The notes under the pieces are model-generated. The model made no database searches. It was given only the letters and a program-made list of their open reading frames with translations, and was not told the DNA's origin. The position numbers were made by a program, and so were the translations under genes. From Phocaeicola vulgatus ATCC 8482 (GTDB lineage: Bacteria; Bacteroidota; Bacteroidia; Bacteroidales; Bacteroidaceae), in assembly GCF_000012825.1 (NCBI RefSeq), contig NC_009614.1, forward strand, positions 186,001-250,000: a stretch of DNA of 64,000 bases. Reading direction: 5' to 3'. The first letter of the stretch is position 1. Each line of letters begins with the position of its first letter. Below are positions 8,185 to 18,049 of this stretch, in pieces.

Positions 8185-10551
8185 ATGAATAAACACACTT
8201 TATCTGTAGCAATCACTTTCCTATTCTGTACCCCAATATCAGGGGGCATACCGGACGGAATTTACCACAAAGGATGGATAGACTTCAACAAGAACGGGAA
8301 AATGGATCTATATGAAAATCCTAAAGCCCCGCTGGAAGACAGAGTACAAGACCTGCTTTCACAAATGACACTAGAAGAAAAAACCTGTCAAATGGCCACA
8401 CTTTACGGTTCAGGACGCGTACTAAAAGATGCGTTGCCTCAAAACAATTGGAAAACAGAAGTATGGAAAGACGGAATAGGAAACATAGATGAAGAACATA
8501 ACGGATTAGGGGCTTTCAAGTCCGAATATTCTTTTCCATACGCCAAACATGTGAATGCCAAACACACCATTCAACGCTGGTTTGTAGAAAAAACACGTTT
8601 AGGTATCCCAGTAGATTTCACCAATGAAGGTATTCGCGGATTATGTCATGACCGGGCAACCTACTTCCCCGCCCAGTGCGGACAGGGTGCCACCTGGAAC
8701 AAAAAATTAATAGCCCGTATCGGAGAAGTGGAAGCTAAAGAAGCAGTGGCATTAGGATATACCAACATCTATTCTCCCATTCTTGATATCGCCCAAGACC
8801 CTCGCTGGGGAAGATGTGTAGAAACATACGGAGAAGATCCTTATTTAGTAGGAGAATTAGGAAAACAAATGATTACCAGTTTGCAAAAATATAATCTGGT
8901 AGCTACTCCGAAACATTTTGCAGTTTATAGTATCCCGATAGGCGGACGTGACGGAAAGACACGAACCGACCCACACGTAGCCCCACGAGAAATGCGTACC
9001 TTATATATAGAACCTTTCCGGATGGCATTTCAAGAAGCCGGAGCGCTGGGAGTAATGAGCTCTTATAATGACTATGACGGGGAACCCATTACGGGAAGCT
9101 ACCATTTTCTGACCGAAATATTACGTCAAGAATGGGGATTTAAAGGATACGTAGTATCGGATAGTGAAGCTGTGGAATTTATCTCCAACAAGCATAAAGT
9201 AGCAGATACATACGAAGACGGAATAGCACAGGCGGTCAATGCCGGACTGAATATCCGTACCCATTTCACTCCGCCTGCCGATTTTATCTTGCCTCTTCGT
9301 AAAGCTGTTGATAATGGCAAAATCTCTCAGGAGACTCTCGACAAACGGGTAGCCGAGATACTTCGTATCAAATTCCGGCTAGGCTTATTTGACAATCCCT
9401 ATCGTGGCAATGGTAAACAAGCAGAACAAATAGTCCATAGTAAGGAACACCAAGCTGTATCATTGGAAGCTGCCCGTCAGTCGCTGGTATTACTAAAAAA
9501 TGAAACTAACCTGCTTCCTTTATCCAAATCTATCCGTTCCATTGCTGTTATCGGTCCCAACGCCAACGAACAGACTCAATTGATTTGCAGATACGGTCCG
9601 GCCAATGCTCCTATTAAAACCGTTTACCAAGGTATAAAAGAACTGTTGCCTCATACAGAAGTGATCTATAAAAAAGGATGTGACATCATAGATCCTCATT
9701 TCCCAGAAAGTGAAATCCTTGATTTTCCGAAAACTGCGGAAGAAGTCCAATTAATGGAAGAAGCCATTCGTGCAGCTAAACAAGCCGAAGTGGTAGTCAT
9801 GGTATTAGGAGGGAATGAACTGACCGTCAGGGAAGATCGTTCACGAACCAGCCTTAACCTTCCCGGACGGCAGGAAGAACTTTTAAAAGCTGTTTGTGCA
9901 ACCGGGAAACCGATCATTCTAGTAATGCTCGACGGACGCGCTTCTTCTATAAATTACGCAGCAGCTCATATACCTGCCATTTTACATGCTTGGTTTCCCG
10001 GAGAATTTTGCGGACAAGCTGTGGCCGAAGCCTTGTTCGGCGATTATAATCCGGGGGGAAGACTGGCAGTTACTTTTCCTAAATCTGTAGGGCAAATTCC
10101 TTTTGCTTTTCCCTTTAAACCAGGGTCAGACGAAAGTTCCTCTACTTCCGTTTACGGAGCGTTATATCCTTTCGGGCATGGCTTAAGTTATACTACTTTT
10201 ACTTACAGTGATTTACATATATCACCATCACACCAAGGAGTACAAGGAGATATCCATGTAAGTTGTAAAATCAAAAATACAGGAAAAATAAAAGGAGATG
10301 AAGTAGTACAACTTTATTTACGGGATGAAATCAGCAGCGTTACCACTTATACCAAAGTATTACGCGGCTTTGAACGTATCAGTCTGAAAGCTGGAGAAGA
10401 ACAAACTGTTCATTTCAGATTGCGACCACAAGATTTAGGATTATGGGACAAAAATATGAATTTCCGTGTGGAACTGGGTAGTTTCAAAGTAATGCTCGGA
10501 GCTTCTTCTACAGACATCAGATTACATGGTCAGTTCGAAATAACGCCCTAA
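8185..10551 (+). CDS. GH3 beta-glycosidase (beta-glucosidase/xylosidase type), secreted
   Basis: A 788-residue, full-length three-domain GH3 protein. The catalytic barrel shows MTLEEKTCQM, RWGRCVETYGEDP and KHFAVY (near residue 243), with the nucleophile Asp in VVSDSEA near 323. The alpha/beta sandwich follows (VVMVLGGNELTVREDRS), then a C-terminal fibronectin type III-like domain (GDEVVQLYLRD near 700). The N-terminus looks like a signal sequence. GH3 enzymes release beta-linked glucose, xylose or related sugars from the non-reducing end; the sugar cannot be fixed here. It is the only plus-strand gene in the first PUL and has its own promoter. It converges on the GH92 fusion gene across a shared hairpin at 10622-10684. 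Confidence 0.9.
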   Translation: MNKHTLSVAITFLFCTPISGGIPDGIYHKGWIDFNKNGKMDLYENPKAPLEDRVQDLLSQMTLEEKTCQMATLYGSGRVLKDALPQNNWKTEVWKDGIGNIDEEHNGLGAFKSEYSFPYAKHVNAKHTIQRWFVEKTRLGIPVDFTNEGIRGLCHDRATYFPAQCGQGATWNKKLIARIGEVEAKEAVALGYTNIYSPILDIAQDPRWGRCVETYGEDPYLVGELGKQMITSLQKYNLVATPKHFAVYSIPIGGRDGKTRTDPHVAPREMRTLYIEPFRMAFQEAGALGVMSSYNDYDGEPITGSYHFLTEILRQEWGFKGYVVSDSEAVEFISNKHKVADTYEDGIAQAVNAGLNIRTHFTPPADFILPLRKAVDNGKISQETLDKRVAEILRIKFRLGLFDNPYRGNGKQAEQIVHSKEHQAVSLEAARQSLVLLKNETNLLPLSKSIRSIAVIGPNANEQTQLICRYGPANAPIKTVYQGIKELLPHTEVIYKKGCDIIDPHFPESEILDFPKTAEEVQLMEEAIRAAKQAEVVVMVLGGNELTVREDRSRTSLNLPGRQEELLKAVCATGKPIILVMLDGRASSINYAAAHIPAILHAWFPGEFCGQAVAEALFGDYNPGGRLAVTFPKSVGQIPFAFPFKPGSDESSSTSVYGALYPFGHGLSYTTFTYSDLHISPSHQGVQGDIHVSCKIKNTGKIKGDEVVQLYLRDEISSVTTYTKVLRGFERISLKAGEEQTVHFRLRPQDLGLWDKNMNFRVELGSFKVMLGASSTDIRLHGQFEITP

Positions 10552-10621
10552 ACCTCCCACCATTTTAACTCAGCATGGAATGACAGGAATATTCAGATTC
10601 CTATAAATACAGTATTTCATT

Positions 10622-10684
10622 AAAACATCGGTAAATAATCAGTTCACATCTAATTTATGTTCACAGATCCTTTACCGATGTTTT
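10622..10684. terminator. Bidirectional stem-loop between convergent GH3 and GH92-fusion genes
   Basis: Perfect 14-bp arms (AAAACATCGGTAAA and TTTACCGATGTTTT) enclose a 35-nt loop, with A/T runs on both outer sides. It lies between two convergent stop codons, as expected of a two-way terminator. Confidence 0.6.
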
Positions 10685-10704
10685 GAACAAGAATCTTTTA
10701 ATCT

Positions 10705-13700
10705 CTATTTTGAAGATATAAATGAAGGAGGAAGTTCTTCTACACCCCATTTTTTGTTAGGCTTTGCCCCTAATTTCAACTCCAAAGTCCCCCCCTTAAT
10801 AAAGTCTTCATGATAAAACCAACATTTATTCCACTTTTTCCCATTAAGGGAAGCATTTTGAATGTACATATTATCAGTTGAATTTCCTTTCGTTATGATT
10901 TGGAAAGTCTTTCCGGAATAATAACGATTGTCCAAATGAATAGTAACCTTATCAAAAAGCGGAGAAGTAATCTCATAAAAAGGCTTTTCCGCACAACCAC
11001 CATCCACCTCAAACAGTCCGATTGCCATCAGAACACCTAAAGCCCCCATCTGTCCCTGATCCTCATCATCCCGATAGCCTCCATAGGGAGTCACATCACA
11101 ATAAGCAGCTTTTACTTTACGCACCCACTTCTGAGTAAGCCAAGGTGCTCCTGCATAACTAAACAAATGAGCCATTCCAGTCCCCGGCTGATTACCATAA
11201 TCTGTCCAATTGCCTTCCTTTGTTTTATTAGAACGGAAAAACCCATACGACTCACTCTTTTCGAAATTAGCATTCAATCTCTTAACATACTGGTCGGCAC
11301 CTCCATAAAGTTCTATCAATCCTGCCATATCATGTGGAACATAGTGTGAATAAATAGCAGAGTTACTCTCGCAAAATCCTCCTTTTTCTGTCAATTCCAA
11401 CGGATCAAAATAAGGTAACCAGTTGCCATCCTCTCCACGAGGTTGCATATAACCACTTTCCGGATTCCAAAGATTACGATAATTCTTTGACCGCTTCATA
11501 AAAAACTCATAATCCTGTAATTTCCCCATTGTTTTCGCCATCTGTGCCAAGCACCAATCCTGATAGGCATATTCCAATGTCATGGAAGCTCCGGTAGTAT
11601 GCATCCCTTCAACATCTTTCCGTCCGTCAGGCACATACCCCCATTCCTCATAATATTTCATGCCACCGGAATAAGCTGTCTTGCTATGTTCATAACCGGC
11701 ATGGTCGCGAATACCTCCCACAAAAGCATTTTTCCGCAAACCTTCATAAGCCAGTTCCGCATCATAATTACGAATTCCTTTATTATAAGCCGAAGCAAAA
11801 AAAGAAACAGCCGGATCACCAATCATCACATACGTATAATTTCCTCCTGATGGTCCACGGGGAATCAGACCTCCGTTTTGATACATATCTATCATTGTAT
11901 TACAGAAATTATCCATAACTTCAGGATATGCCATAGACCAGAGTATGTTCAGTGACCAATGACTTCCCCACCATGCATCAAAGTTATGATGATTATACAA
12001 AGGTTTTCCATCTTCTCCCAAAGGAATTTGCCGTATGCGCGGAAAGTCGGAAGTCATATCCATATAATGTCCATCGGCATCACTGACTACATGGCGTCCC
12101 AATAAGGCATGCCACAAATCCGTATAGAGTTTTATTTGCTGTTCTCTGCTACCGCCTTCCACTTCTATCCTTCCAAGCCAATCATTCCATTCGGAAAAAG
12201 AAGACTGCTTTACTTGCTCAAAATCCCAGCCTGACAGTTCCGTTAACATATTCTTACGTGCCTGTTCTACACTGACATATGAAATCGCCACTTTCAGCAT
12301 CACCTTTTCGTCTTTTTCTGTTTTAAATCGGACTGCCATACCCGCATTCTTACCTGATATTCTTTCCGGATTGCTATTAGATTCTATCCGGCCTTCGCGC
12401 CAAGATACAACCTTATCCATTGGCTTGCTCAATTGTGCATAAAAATAAACAGGAGTATCTTTAGGACGACGTCCTGTACGTTCCATCATCTCCCATCCGG
12501 CTATTTCCTTATCACTTACTTTCCAAACCTCCGAATAAGCTGTAGGTCCATGTGCCAAAAACGCTCCCGTATCAAATAAAATATAACTGGCATCACTTTT
12601 CGGAAAAGTATAACAATGAAAGCCTACGCGCATAGTAGAAGTCAACTCTGCTGTTATGTCATAATCTGTCAGTTTCACTTTATGATATCCCGGTTTAGCT
12701 ATCTCTCCATCATGAGTAAAAGCCGATTGATAAGCATTCATACCCAAATGCCCTTTAAACTCGCCAACGGTAGGCATCACCGCCACACCGGACATCTGCC
12801 AATTATGAACATGACTAAAACAGCGTATTTGTTTTGAGTCATACAGATATCCTGATCCCCAAGAGTGCTCGGTATCCGTATCAGGGCTAAGGCTGACCAT
12901 ACCAAACGGACGACATGCCGAACTGAAAAAAAACCATCGGGAACGGTGACTGTCAACAAAAGGATTTACCAAGTCAACATAATTCTTTTTAGTCCCCGCT
13001 TCATTGAACAACAAAGAACCAAAAGCAGGCTGATCACGATCGTATCCTTCAGGACGAATCTGCCGAAGAACCTGTTCCGTATAAGGCATCTGCATCCCTT
13101 TCCGTATAACAAAATGATTGTAGGTCATTTCAAAAATCGGCATATATCTACCCCTTCCTTTATTAGATATCTCAGTCCAGTTGCTATATTTTCCTGTGAC
13201 ATCCTTCCACACAGCAAAAGGAACATTATACCCCAAATTATATTTTGCGACATACTCAAACCCTTTCATAAGCCGGTTATCAAGAGCCGAATATAAATCA
13301 TCACCTTGTTGCCAAGCTATTTCACAAACAGTTGCCAGGGCACCTATACCCAACATGCTATGCCCCTGATCACGACCACTCTCCTGTATCTGACCGGTAT
13401 CCCCACTGATATAATGAGCTATTGTTCCGTTATCATTGGCATGAAGATAAAAATCAACCGCCTTATTATACATTTCCTCATTATCCCATAAAATAGCAGC
13501 TGCCATATAAGCTTTAGTCACAATAGGTCCCCAATTCCCATTTGTATAAGGCTTACGATGGTAAAAATTTTCCATTACAGGCAAGAACACTTCCCTTATC
13601 ATTCTACTGATCTCATTAAACTGAACAACTGTCATCTTTTTATAAGTATGACGCAGTATTTCAGTAGCATAAATAATCTTTAATCCTTCCAACCCCACCA

Positions 13701-14130
13701 ACAAAGGGGCATCATTCGTTTCCGGAATTCTTTTAAGTGTTCCGGCATAGCCTAACAATAATTCCAAAGATTTCTCGGCATGAGTCTTTTCACCAGTCAA
13801 AACCCACATCAATGCATTCTGATAGACTGCACTAAAGTCTTGCTCCATTTTTGATTTTGTATGACGAAACTCACCATCTCTTGAAATGATTTCAAAAGGT
13901 CCGAAAGGCTGATAATCCGCCTGAGAACAATGATGACTTTTCAATAATTCAAAAGAACCATAGGCAGGATATTCCTTATCAGCGATTTGAGCACGCATCC
14001 GCTCAATACTTTTTGTTGTATGTAATATTCCCGGATGCACAAATTTTCGGGCCTGCATCTCAAGTCCTATACTCAAAAACAGACAATAGAAACCCAATTT
14101 CAACAGGACTGATATTTTAAACTTTCTCAT
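10705..14130 (-). CDS. Fusion of an alginate-lyase-like domain and a GH92 alpha-mannosidase
   Basis: A 1141-residue secreted protein with two enzyme-like parts. Residues about 30-380 resemble the alginate-lyase superfamily alpha/alpha barrel (YTNGNWGPIVTKAYM, SGDTGQIQESGRDQGHSMLG). From about 385 a complete GH92 unit begins (YVDLVNPFVD, PFGMVSLSPDT). It carries the core GGNYTYVMIGDPA near 763 and a variant of the conserved Asp-rich loop (DDEDQGQMGA near 1023). GH92 enzymes are calcium-dependent exo-alpha-mannosidases. The lyase-like domain carries the Asn, Arg and His typical of that fold, but its activity is unproven. The start overlaps the GH97 stop by 4 bp, so the two genes are co-translated. 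A stand-alone GH92 is normally about 750 residues. Confidence 0.85.
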   Translation of the reverse strand: MRKFKISVLLKLGFYCLFLSIGLEMQARKFVHPGILHTTKSIERMRAQIADKEYPAYGSFELLKSHHCSQADYQPFGPFEIISRDGEFRHTKSKMEQDFSAVYQNALMWVLTGEKTHAEKSLELLLGYAGTLKRIPETNDAPLLVGLEGLKIIYATEILRHTYKKMTVVQFNEISRMIREVFLPVMENFYHRKPYTNGNWGPIVTKAYMAAAILWDNEEMYNKAVDFYLHANDNGTIAHYISGDTGQIQESGRDQGHSMLGIGALATVCEIAWQQGDDLYSALDNRLMKGFEYVAKYNLGYNVPFAVWKDVTGKYSNWTEISNKGRGRYMPIFEMTYNHFVIRKGMQMPYTEQVLRQIRPEGYDRDQPAFGSLLFNEAGTKKNYVDLVNPFVDSHRSRWFFFSSACRPFGMVSLSPDTDTEHSWGSGYLYDSKQIRCFSHVHNWQMSGVAVMPTVGEFKGHLGMNAYQSAFTHDGEIAKPGYHKVKLTDYDITAELTSTMRVGFHCYTFPKSDASYILFDTGAFLAHGPTAYSEVWKVSDKEIAGWEMMERTGRRPKDTPVYFYAQLSKPMDKVVSWREGRIESNSNPERISGKNAGMAVRFKTEKDEKVMLKVAISYVSVEQARKNMLTELSGWDFEQVKQSSFSEWNDWLGRIEVEGGSREQQIKLYTDLWHALLGRHVVSDADGHYMDMTSDFPRIRQIPLGEDGKPLYNHHNFDAWWGSHWSLNILWSMAYPEVMDNFCNTMIDMYQNGGLIPRGPSGGNYTYVMIGDPAVSFFASAYNKGIRNYDAELAYEGLRKNAFVGGIRDHAGYEHSKTAYSGGMKYYEEWGYVPDGRKDVEGMHTTGASMTLEYAYQDWCLAQMAKTMGKLQDYEFFMKRSKNYRNLWNPESGYMQPRGEDGNWLPYFDPLELTEKGGFCESNSAIYSHYVPHDMAGLIELYGGADQYVKRLNANFEKSESYGFFRSNKTKEGNWTDYGNQPGTGMAHLFSYAGAPWLTQKWVRKVKAAYCDVTPYGGYRDDEDQGQMGALGVLMAIGLFEVDGGCAEKPFYEITSPLFDKVTIHLDNRYYSGKTFQIITKGNSTDNMYIQNASLNGKKWNKCWFYHEDFIKGGTLELKLGAKPNKKWGVEELPPSFISSK

Positions 14131-16064
14131 AACCGCTGCTGCTTATAGTTTTTGACAGATTTTATATTTCCATCGTCAGGAACTAAACGAACTGCCCCCC
14201 CCCCGGATGCTTTCAAACAAAAGTTTAATTTCGTCTTGTTGCTCACACGATAAGTAGAAACTCTGACTTTAGTACGTGTTTTCACTGATTTATCCCCATC
14301 CGTATAAATTTCCGCTATGTAGTTCTTTCCTTCGGGCAAGAAATCCAAGCTTACAGATAAAACACGCTTCTCATTATTTGTTATCGAACCGATAAACCAT
14401 TCCTCTCCTTTACGACGGGCTATAGTAATAAATTCACCGACCTCCCCTTGCAACACTTTTGTATCATCCCATGTAGTATATACATCATCAAAGAATTTCA
14501 ACTCGGGTTCGTCTTGAGAATCTGATGGTTTATCATACCAATACATATATTGCAACGGACTATAATAAACTGCCGCCAAAGCCAATTGATGCGCAGGAGT
14601 GGTCTGGATAGATTTAGAACGAGGAACACCATAACTATCCTTGTCTGCATTCAAGCGACCGAAATCCTGACGATAGTAACAAATGGTATAATCCGCCGCT
14701 CCAGCTATAAACCGGGTAAAGGGAAGAGTAGCATTATGTGTTGCATCAGGAAATTCCTCATTACCTCGGATACCTTCCTGAGTCATCAGATTAGGATATG
14801 TACGACTGAACCCTGTAGGACGGTACTCATCATGTACATCAACCATCAAGCCATAATCAGCACATTTCTTGATCGCTTCATGCATCCATTTAGTCCATAC
14901 TTGTGATCCCACCTGTACGAAACCAAATTTAATACCCGCTATCCCCCAAGACTTATACAACGGAAGAATCTCATCCAATTGCTGTTGTAATGCACGTTGA
15001 TTAACATACAGGATAACTCCTATACCCCGTTCTTTAGCGTAAGCTACCACCTCTTTCAGGTTCAAAGCATTTATATCCGGATTTCTACGAGGGTCTAATG
15101 TCACTGTAGTAGCATCAGAAACCTTGTCATATTCAAATCCATACCATCCCGCATCAAAATGAATATATTGCAGATTGCGTTTCACGGCAAAATCGACCAA
15201 AGCTTTTCCTCCTTCTGTAGTCAATGTCACTTCACGCACCACTTTTCCGGGTTTTATCCATGAAGTATCCTTTATTTTACAAGAAGGGTTCAAATTCAGA
15301 ATCAAATCATTATGTTCCAATATTTGTCCCGGTTTATCAGCACACATAATCACCCTCCAAGGAGTATGATAAGGAGCAATATCTTCTACGGGACCATACA
15401 TAGCAGATTGAATCGTATTCTTTTTTTCTGTCGATAACTTGAATTTTGTACGCACATAGTCTACCACTTGCGCTTCAGCCAGACATACGTAAGGACCTTC
15501 AGGTAATGTCAAAAGCAACGGACGGTCTGATTCACCGGGCCATCCTTCCAATGGGAGAAATTCATAAGGAGTCTGAGCCCTGGATGTAAAGTAAGCTTTT
15601 GTTCCTTCCGGTAAAGTATATTCAGTAAATTCATCTGTGATCTTCAAATATTGTCCGCCGGGAAACCGATAACGGAATGCAATCCCTTCATTATACGCCC
15701 GTATATCCAAAACCAACTTGTCACGAGAATTCTGACGGTTAATGACTACCGACCAAGCTTTATACTGATCTTTTATGGTGCTACGTTCTCCATATACAGG
15801 ATGCCAGACAGTATCCTGTTCGGCAGTTGTCATGTCACCTAATGACAAATGATCACGCCATATAGTATTAGCCTTAATACCCAATAAAGATGGTTTTATC
15901 GTTTCTTTAGCATTCCAATTCAAAGAATAATGCAAGTTCCCACCCTCATCACTTAAAGTAAACTGATACTTTTCATCCGGCGAGGACATCTTTATCTCTT
16001 TTGCCTGAAGGATGGATAAAGAAAATACCATCCATAATACACCTATATATAATCTTTTCATCAT
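14127..16064 (-). CDS. GH97 alpha-glycosidase, secreted
   Basis: A 645-residue protein of normal GH97 length with a signal peptide (LSILQAKE). It has the N-terminal beta-sandwich (SSPDEKYQFTLSDEGG, EGIAFRYRFPG), the TIM barrel (YIHFDAGWYG) and the family stretch VHDEYRPTGFSRTYPN near 410, followed by GNEE and DATHN. Family members split into inverting alpha-glucosidases (SusB type) and retaining alpha-galactosidases. Where I would expect the retaining nucleophile Asp, near residue 377, this protein reads KFGF, which favours the inverting type; this is inference by eye. It is first in a two-gene operon with the GH92 fusion, behind a -7 box at 16084-16091. Confidence 0.88.
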   Translation of the reverse strand: MMKRLYIGVLWMVFSLSILQAKEIKMSSPDEKYQFTLSDEGGNLHYSLNWNAKETIKPSLLGIKANTIWRDHLSLGDMTTAEQDTVWHPVYGERSTIKDQYKAWSVVINRQNSRDKLVLDIRAYNEGIAFRYRFPGGQYLKITDEFTEYTLPEGTKAYFTSRAQTPYEFLPLEGWPGESDRPLLLTLPEGPYVCLAEAQVVDYVRTKFKLSTEKKNTIQSAMYGPVEDIAPYHTPWRVIMCADKPGQILEHNDLILNLNPSCKIKDTSWIKPGKVVREVTLTTEGGKALVDFAVKRNLQYIHFDAGWYGFEYDKVSDATTVTLDPRRNPDINALNLKEVVAYAKERGIGVILYVNQRALQQQLDEILPLYKSWGIAGIKFGFVQVGSQVWTKWMHEAIKKCADYGLMVDVHDEYRPTGFSRTYPNLMTQEGIRGNEEFPDATHNATLPFTRFIAGAADYTICYYRQDFGRLNADKDSYGVPRSKSIQTTPAHQLALAAVYYSPLQYMYWYDKPSDSQDEPELKFFDDVYTTWDDTKVLQGEVGEFITIARRKGEEWFIGSITNNEKRVLSVSLDFLPEGKNYIAEIYTDGDKSVKTRTKVRVSTYRVSNKTKLNFCLKASGGGAVRLVPDDGNIKSVKNYKQQRL

Positions 16065-16083
16065 ACTAACTATTTATACCTTG

Positions 16084-16091
16084 CAAAGTTA
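16084..16091 (-). promoter_or_regulatory. Promoter -7 box (TAACTTTG) of the GH97-GH92 operon
   Basis: Minus-strand TAACTTTG matches TAnnTTTG 19 bp upstream of the ATG at 16064. It separates this pair from the susCD unit upstream. Confidence 0.6.
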
Positions 16092-16097
16092 TACATT

Positions 16098-16184
16098 TAT
16101 AGCGTACTCTCTATTTTTTATGTCATTGACAGATTAAAAAACCGTCTTTACTATAGATCAACAAAAAAGGAAGAATACGCTATA
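16098..16184 (-). terminator. Inverted repeat downstream of the SusD gene, possible terminator
   Basis: Arms 16098-16110 and 16172-16184 pair over 13 bp with one mismatch (core TATAGCGTA/TACGCTATA) around a 61-nt AT-rich loop. There is no clear T run on the minus-strand exit side, so the terminator call is weak. It sits just upstream of the GH97 promoter. Confidence 0.35.
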
Positions 16185-16212
16185 AACTTATTATAATATT
16201 AAGATAATTCAA

Positions 16213-18039
16213 TTACTCCCAACCCGGATTATTTCCTAATTCCTGACCGTTGGATAAAGTATTCAACCATGTAACAGGAATAGGACGAAGACCATATTTA
16301 CTTTTAAAGGTAGCTTCACTTAATTGGGTCTGAATCAATCCACCTGTAATATTAGTGACATCCCAATTGTATTTCAAAACTCTTTCTGCCAATTTTCCTG
16401 TACGCTGCAGGTCATTCCACCGTGGTGCTTCTCCATAAAGTTCCAATGCTCTTTCATCCAATACATTGTCTAATGTAACAGTACCAACATATTCTTGCAG
16501 TCCACCTTCCGGAGCATTATTCATGGCACGTTTACGTATCTGATTTATATAGTATAAAGCATTAGAGTTATCTCCCATTTTAACAGCAGCCTCAGCAGCA
16601 ATTAAGTAAGTTTCGGCCAATCGGAACAAATAAATATCACGAGTTCCATTTTCTACTGTTCCCGAACTGTTATAACGGGTATTACAATCTTTAAATTTCC
16701 AAACAGGAAGCCAAACACGTGATTTTGCATTAAAGCTTTGATAACCGGTTTTATAATAATCATCATTTCCAGCATCAGCATAAGAACCCTCAGGATAATT
16801 ATAGAAAAAACGTCCACGATTATTAGCAGCCGCTTTTTCAGCATCTGTATATTGTTTATAACCACTCTCTCCGGGAACAGGGAAATAAATTACGGTATCA
16901 CCCTTTGCCACATTTACCCCATTTGTACTCTCAAACCAATTTCTACCATAAGCACGTCCGTCTATAGAAGTAGCCGGGTCACCATTCAATGGACTCATAA
17001 AAGTAACTTCCGTACGTCTATCTTTCTTCCAATCAAATAATAAATAACTATATTTGGTTGGCATAACAGAAGCATAATCATTACAATAAATTGAAGAAAA
17101 GCCCAAATCAGTCCAACCTTCACGATAAACAAACAAATAGAATTCTGTCTGAATATTATTATTCCATCCTGCTCCGGCAGAAAAGTTAAGACTGAAAATA
17201 ATTTCATCATTCTCTTCATTTGCCTGACGATGAACCATTGCATAATCATCCAATAATGTATGTCCGGAATTCTTAATTACATCTACAGCATCATCGTAAG
17301 CCTTTTTAAAATCATCAGCTTCTGCATAACTCTGATATCCTCGAGTCAAATAAACAAGAGAACGAAGATGTTTAGCAGCCGCTTTTGATACACGTCCATA
17401 ATTCGCCGAAGTCTGCTTCATGGGAAGAGAAGAATCCATAACGTCCTGCAAATCTGCCAGAATTTGTCTGTAAAAATCAAATCCACTATCCAATTGCGAA
17501 GTTGTAGAAGGTGAGGTCGGTTCTTCCAAGATCAATGGAGCTTGCCCCCAATTTTTTACAATTTCAAAAAGATATAACGCCCGCAAGAACTTAGCTTCCG
17601 CAACCCGTTGGGCCAAGATTTCTTTATCAATACCATCAAAAATATCTTGATCCTTTGTAACTACCATAGCAGCACGACCAATAGCAGCATTTACATTTTT
17701 CAAAGACTCATATAATACCTTCCACTGATTATAGACAGTGCCATTATCATTGGTATAATCTACTGTATACTGATTTAAAGCATTGGTTGCTGTTCCGTCA
17801 TTCTGAGTCCCCAAATCCGTACCAAGTTGGGTCAACAGAAAATAGTTGGTTGTATTATAAACAGATTTTAATGTGGAATAGGCTCCATTAATAAGAGACT
17901 CATATCCTTCAGCCGTAGCATAATATTCTTCAGCAGACTGGCTAGACCAATTTTTTTCATCCAGAAAAGACGAACATCCCGAAAGAGCAAACACAGATGC
18001 CAACAGGAAACCTTTAGTAAATATATTTTTTGCTTTCAT
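16213..18039 (-). CDS. SusD/RagB-like surface glycan-binding lipoprotein
   Basis: A 608-residue lipoprotein with signal peptide and lipobox LSGC (Cys22). The N-terminal SusD region has the TPR-like repeats of the family (AKFLRALYLFEIVKNWG), and the tail matches the usual ending (DERALELYGEAPRWNDL, then GLRPIPVTWL and NNPGWE). SusD proteins sit on the cell surface, cap the partner SusC barrel and bind oligosaccharide. The ATG is 10 bp past the susC stop, so the two form one transcript. The sugar bound cannot be predicted. Confidence 0.95.
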   Translation of the reverse strand: MKAKNIFTKGFLLASVFALSGCSSFLDEKNWSSQSAEEYYATAEGYESLINGAYSTLKSVYNTTNYFLLTQLGTDLGTQNDGTATNALNQYTVDYTNDNGTVYNQWKVLYESLKNVNAAIGRAAMVVTKDQDIFDGIDKEILAQRVAEAKFLRALYLFEIVKNWGQAPLILEEPTSPSTTSQLDSGFDFYRQILADLQDVMDSSLPMKQTSANYGRVSKAAAKHLRSLVYLTRGYQSYAEADDFKKAYDDAVDVIKNSGHTLLDDYAMVHRQANEENDEIIFSLNFSAGAGWNNNIQTEFYLFVYREGWTDLGFSSIYCNDYASVMPTKYSYLLFDWKKDRRTEVTFMSPLNGDPATSIDGRAYGRNWFESTNGVNVAKGDTVIYFPVPGESGYKQYTDAEKAAANNRGRFFYNYPEGSYADAGNDDYYKTGYQSFNAKSRVWLPVWKFKDCNTRYNSSGTVENGTRDIYLFRLAETYLIAAEAAVKMGDNSNALYYINQIRKRAMNNAPEGGLQEYVGTVTLDNVLDERALELYGEAPRWNDLQRTGKLAERVLKYNWDVTNITGGLIQTQLSEATFKSKYGLRPIPVTWLNTLSNGQELGNNPGWE

Positions 18040-18049
18040 ACTATCCTAA

